A stretch of 5,553 nucleotides of DNA from Oscillospiraceae bacterium. Lineage in GTDB: Bacteria > Bacillota > Clostridia > Oscillospirales > Ruminococcaceae. Under the pieces are notes generated by a model. The model was not told the origin of the DNA. It worked only from the letters and a program-made list of their open reading frames with translations, and did not search any database. The first letter of the stretch is position 1, and every line of letters starts with the position of its first letter. The translations under genes and the position numbers were made by a program. The stretch spans positions 1 to 5,553 of the forward strand of contig JAHZHS010000134.1 in assembly GCA_019420135.1 (NCBI GenBank), in the 5' to 3' direction. Shown here piece by piece: positions 5,468-5,553 of the stretch.

Positions 5468-5553
5468 TTACGGAACCTCTGAAGTTTCGGCCGCGGCAAG
5501 ACTCTGCTTGTAGCCGGCCTCATACGCAGCATTTGTGTGACCGGGGAAGGGAT
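5468..5553 (-). CDS. C-terminal end of a convergent minus-strand gene, product unknown
   Basis: On the minus strand one frame is open from the window edge to a TAA at 5470-5468. It gives 27 residues, PFPGHTNAAYEAGY followed by KQSLAAAETSEVP. The composition looks protein-like (helix-type Ala/Glu/Tyr/Gly pattern and ordinary codons), unlike the Arg/Leu-rich alternative frame. The convergent orientation fits the terminator at 5316-5353, which can work from both sides. The fragment is too short to assign to a family, and a chance open frame is a real possibility at this length. Confidence 0.4.
   Translation of the reverse strand, partial: PFPGHTNAAYEAGYKQSLAAAETSEVP

Noticed and set aside
5388..5513. 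41-codon + strand frame starting ATGAGAAAAGCG
   Set aside because: There is no ribosome binding site upstream, no promoter after the terminator, and no recognisable pattern.
5302..5532. 76-residue minus-strand frame through the terminator region
   Set aside because: It runs through the perfect terminator stem and has an Arg/Leu/Pro-biased composition. Another minus-strand frame at the window edge looks more like a protein.

Overview
The window reads as a chromosomal segment of a moderately GC-rich low-GC-phylum (Firmicutes) anaerobe, most plausibly a clostridial/Ruminococcaceae-type gut bacterium. The reasons are the gene order DUF2953 protein - ytfJ (GerW family) - rluB-type pseudouridine synthase, which is typical of Clostridia, strong AGGAGG-type ribosome binding sites, and a biotin-dependent carboxyltransferase gene set common in such fermenters. 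Exact taxonomy cannot be fixed from this stretch alone. There are no mobile elements, CRISPR arrays, tRNAs or rRNAs.

Layout. Positions 1-1897 hold the downstream part of a housekeeping/sporulation-type cluster on the + strand: a 5'-truncated DUF2953 membrane-associated protein (1-552), the GerW/YtfJ spore-protein homologue (614-1018), a GC-rich hairpin (1043-1081), and an S4-domain pseudouridine synthase (1109-1897). An AT-rich 164-bp gap follows. It carries a sigma-A-like promoter (TTGTTT - 17 bp - TATAAT) with a small palindrome just upstream of the -35 box.

Positions 2062-5263 hold a three-gene unit: a short and divergent biotin-dependent carboxyltransferase subunit (12S/MmdA-like, 440 aa), a free-standing biotin carrier protein with an Ala/Pro linker (1.3S-like, 126 aa), and an OadA/5S-type pyruvate/oxaloacetate carboxyltransferase lacking its own biotin domain (467 aa). 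It ends in a strong, probably bidirectional intrinsic terminator (5316-5353), preceded by a second perfect hairpin (5292-5311). The last 200 bases hold no + strand gene. The 3' end of a convergent minus-strand gene probably enters from the right edge.

How the genes work together. The biotin carrier should shuttle carboxybiotin between the 5S-type active site (oxaloacetate/pyruvate) and the 12S-like active site (an acyl-CoA). The combination 12S + 1.3S + 5S, with no OadB-type sodium pump or gamma subunit in the unit, has the subunit composition of a cytosolic transcarboxylase. The main oddity is the 12S-like subunit. It is shorter than usual, and both predicted oxyanion-hole motifs are changed in a by-eye alignment, including a proline where a backbone NH is normally needed. 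Its acyl substrate and even its activity are therefore open. This is the best candidate for something undescribed in the window.
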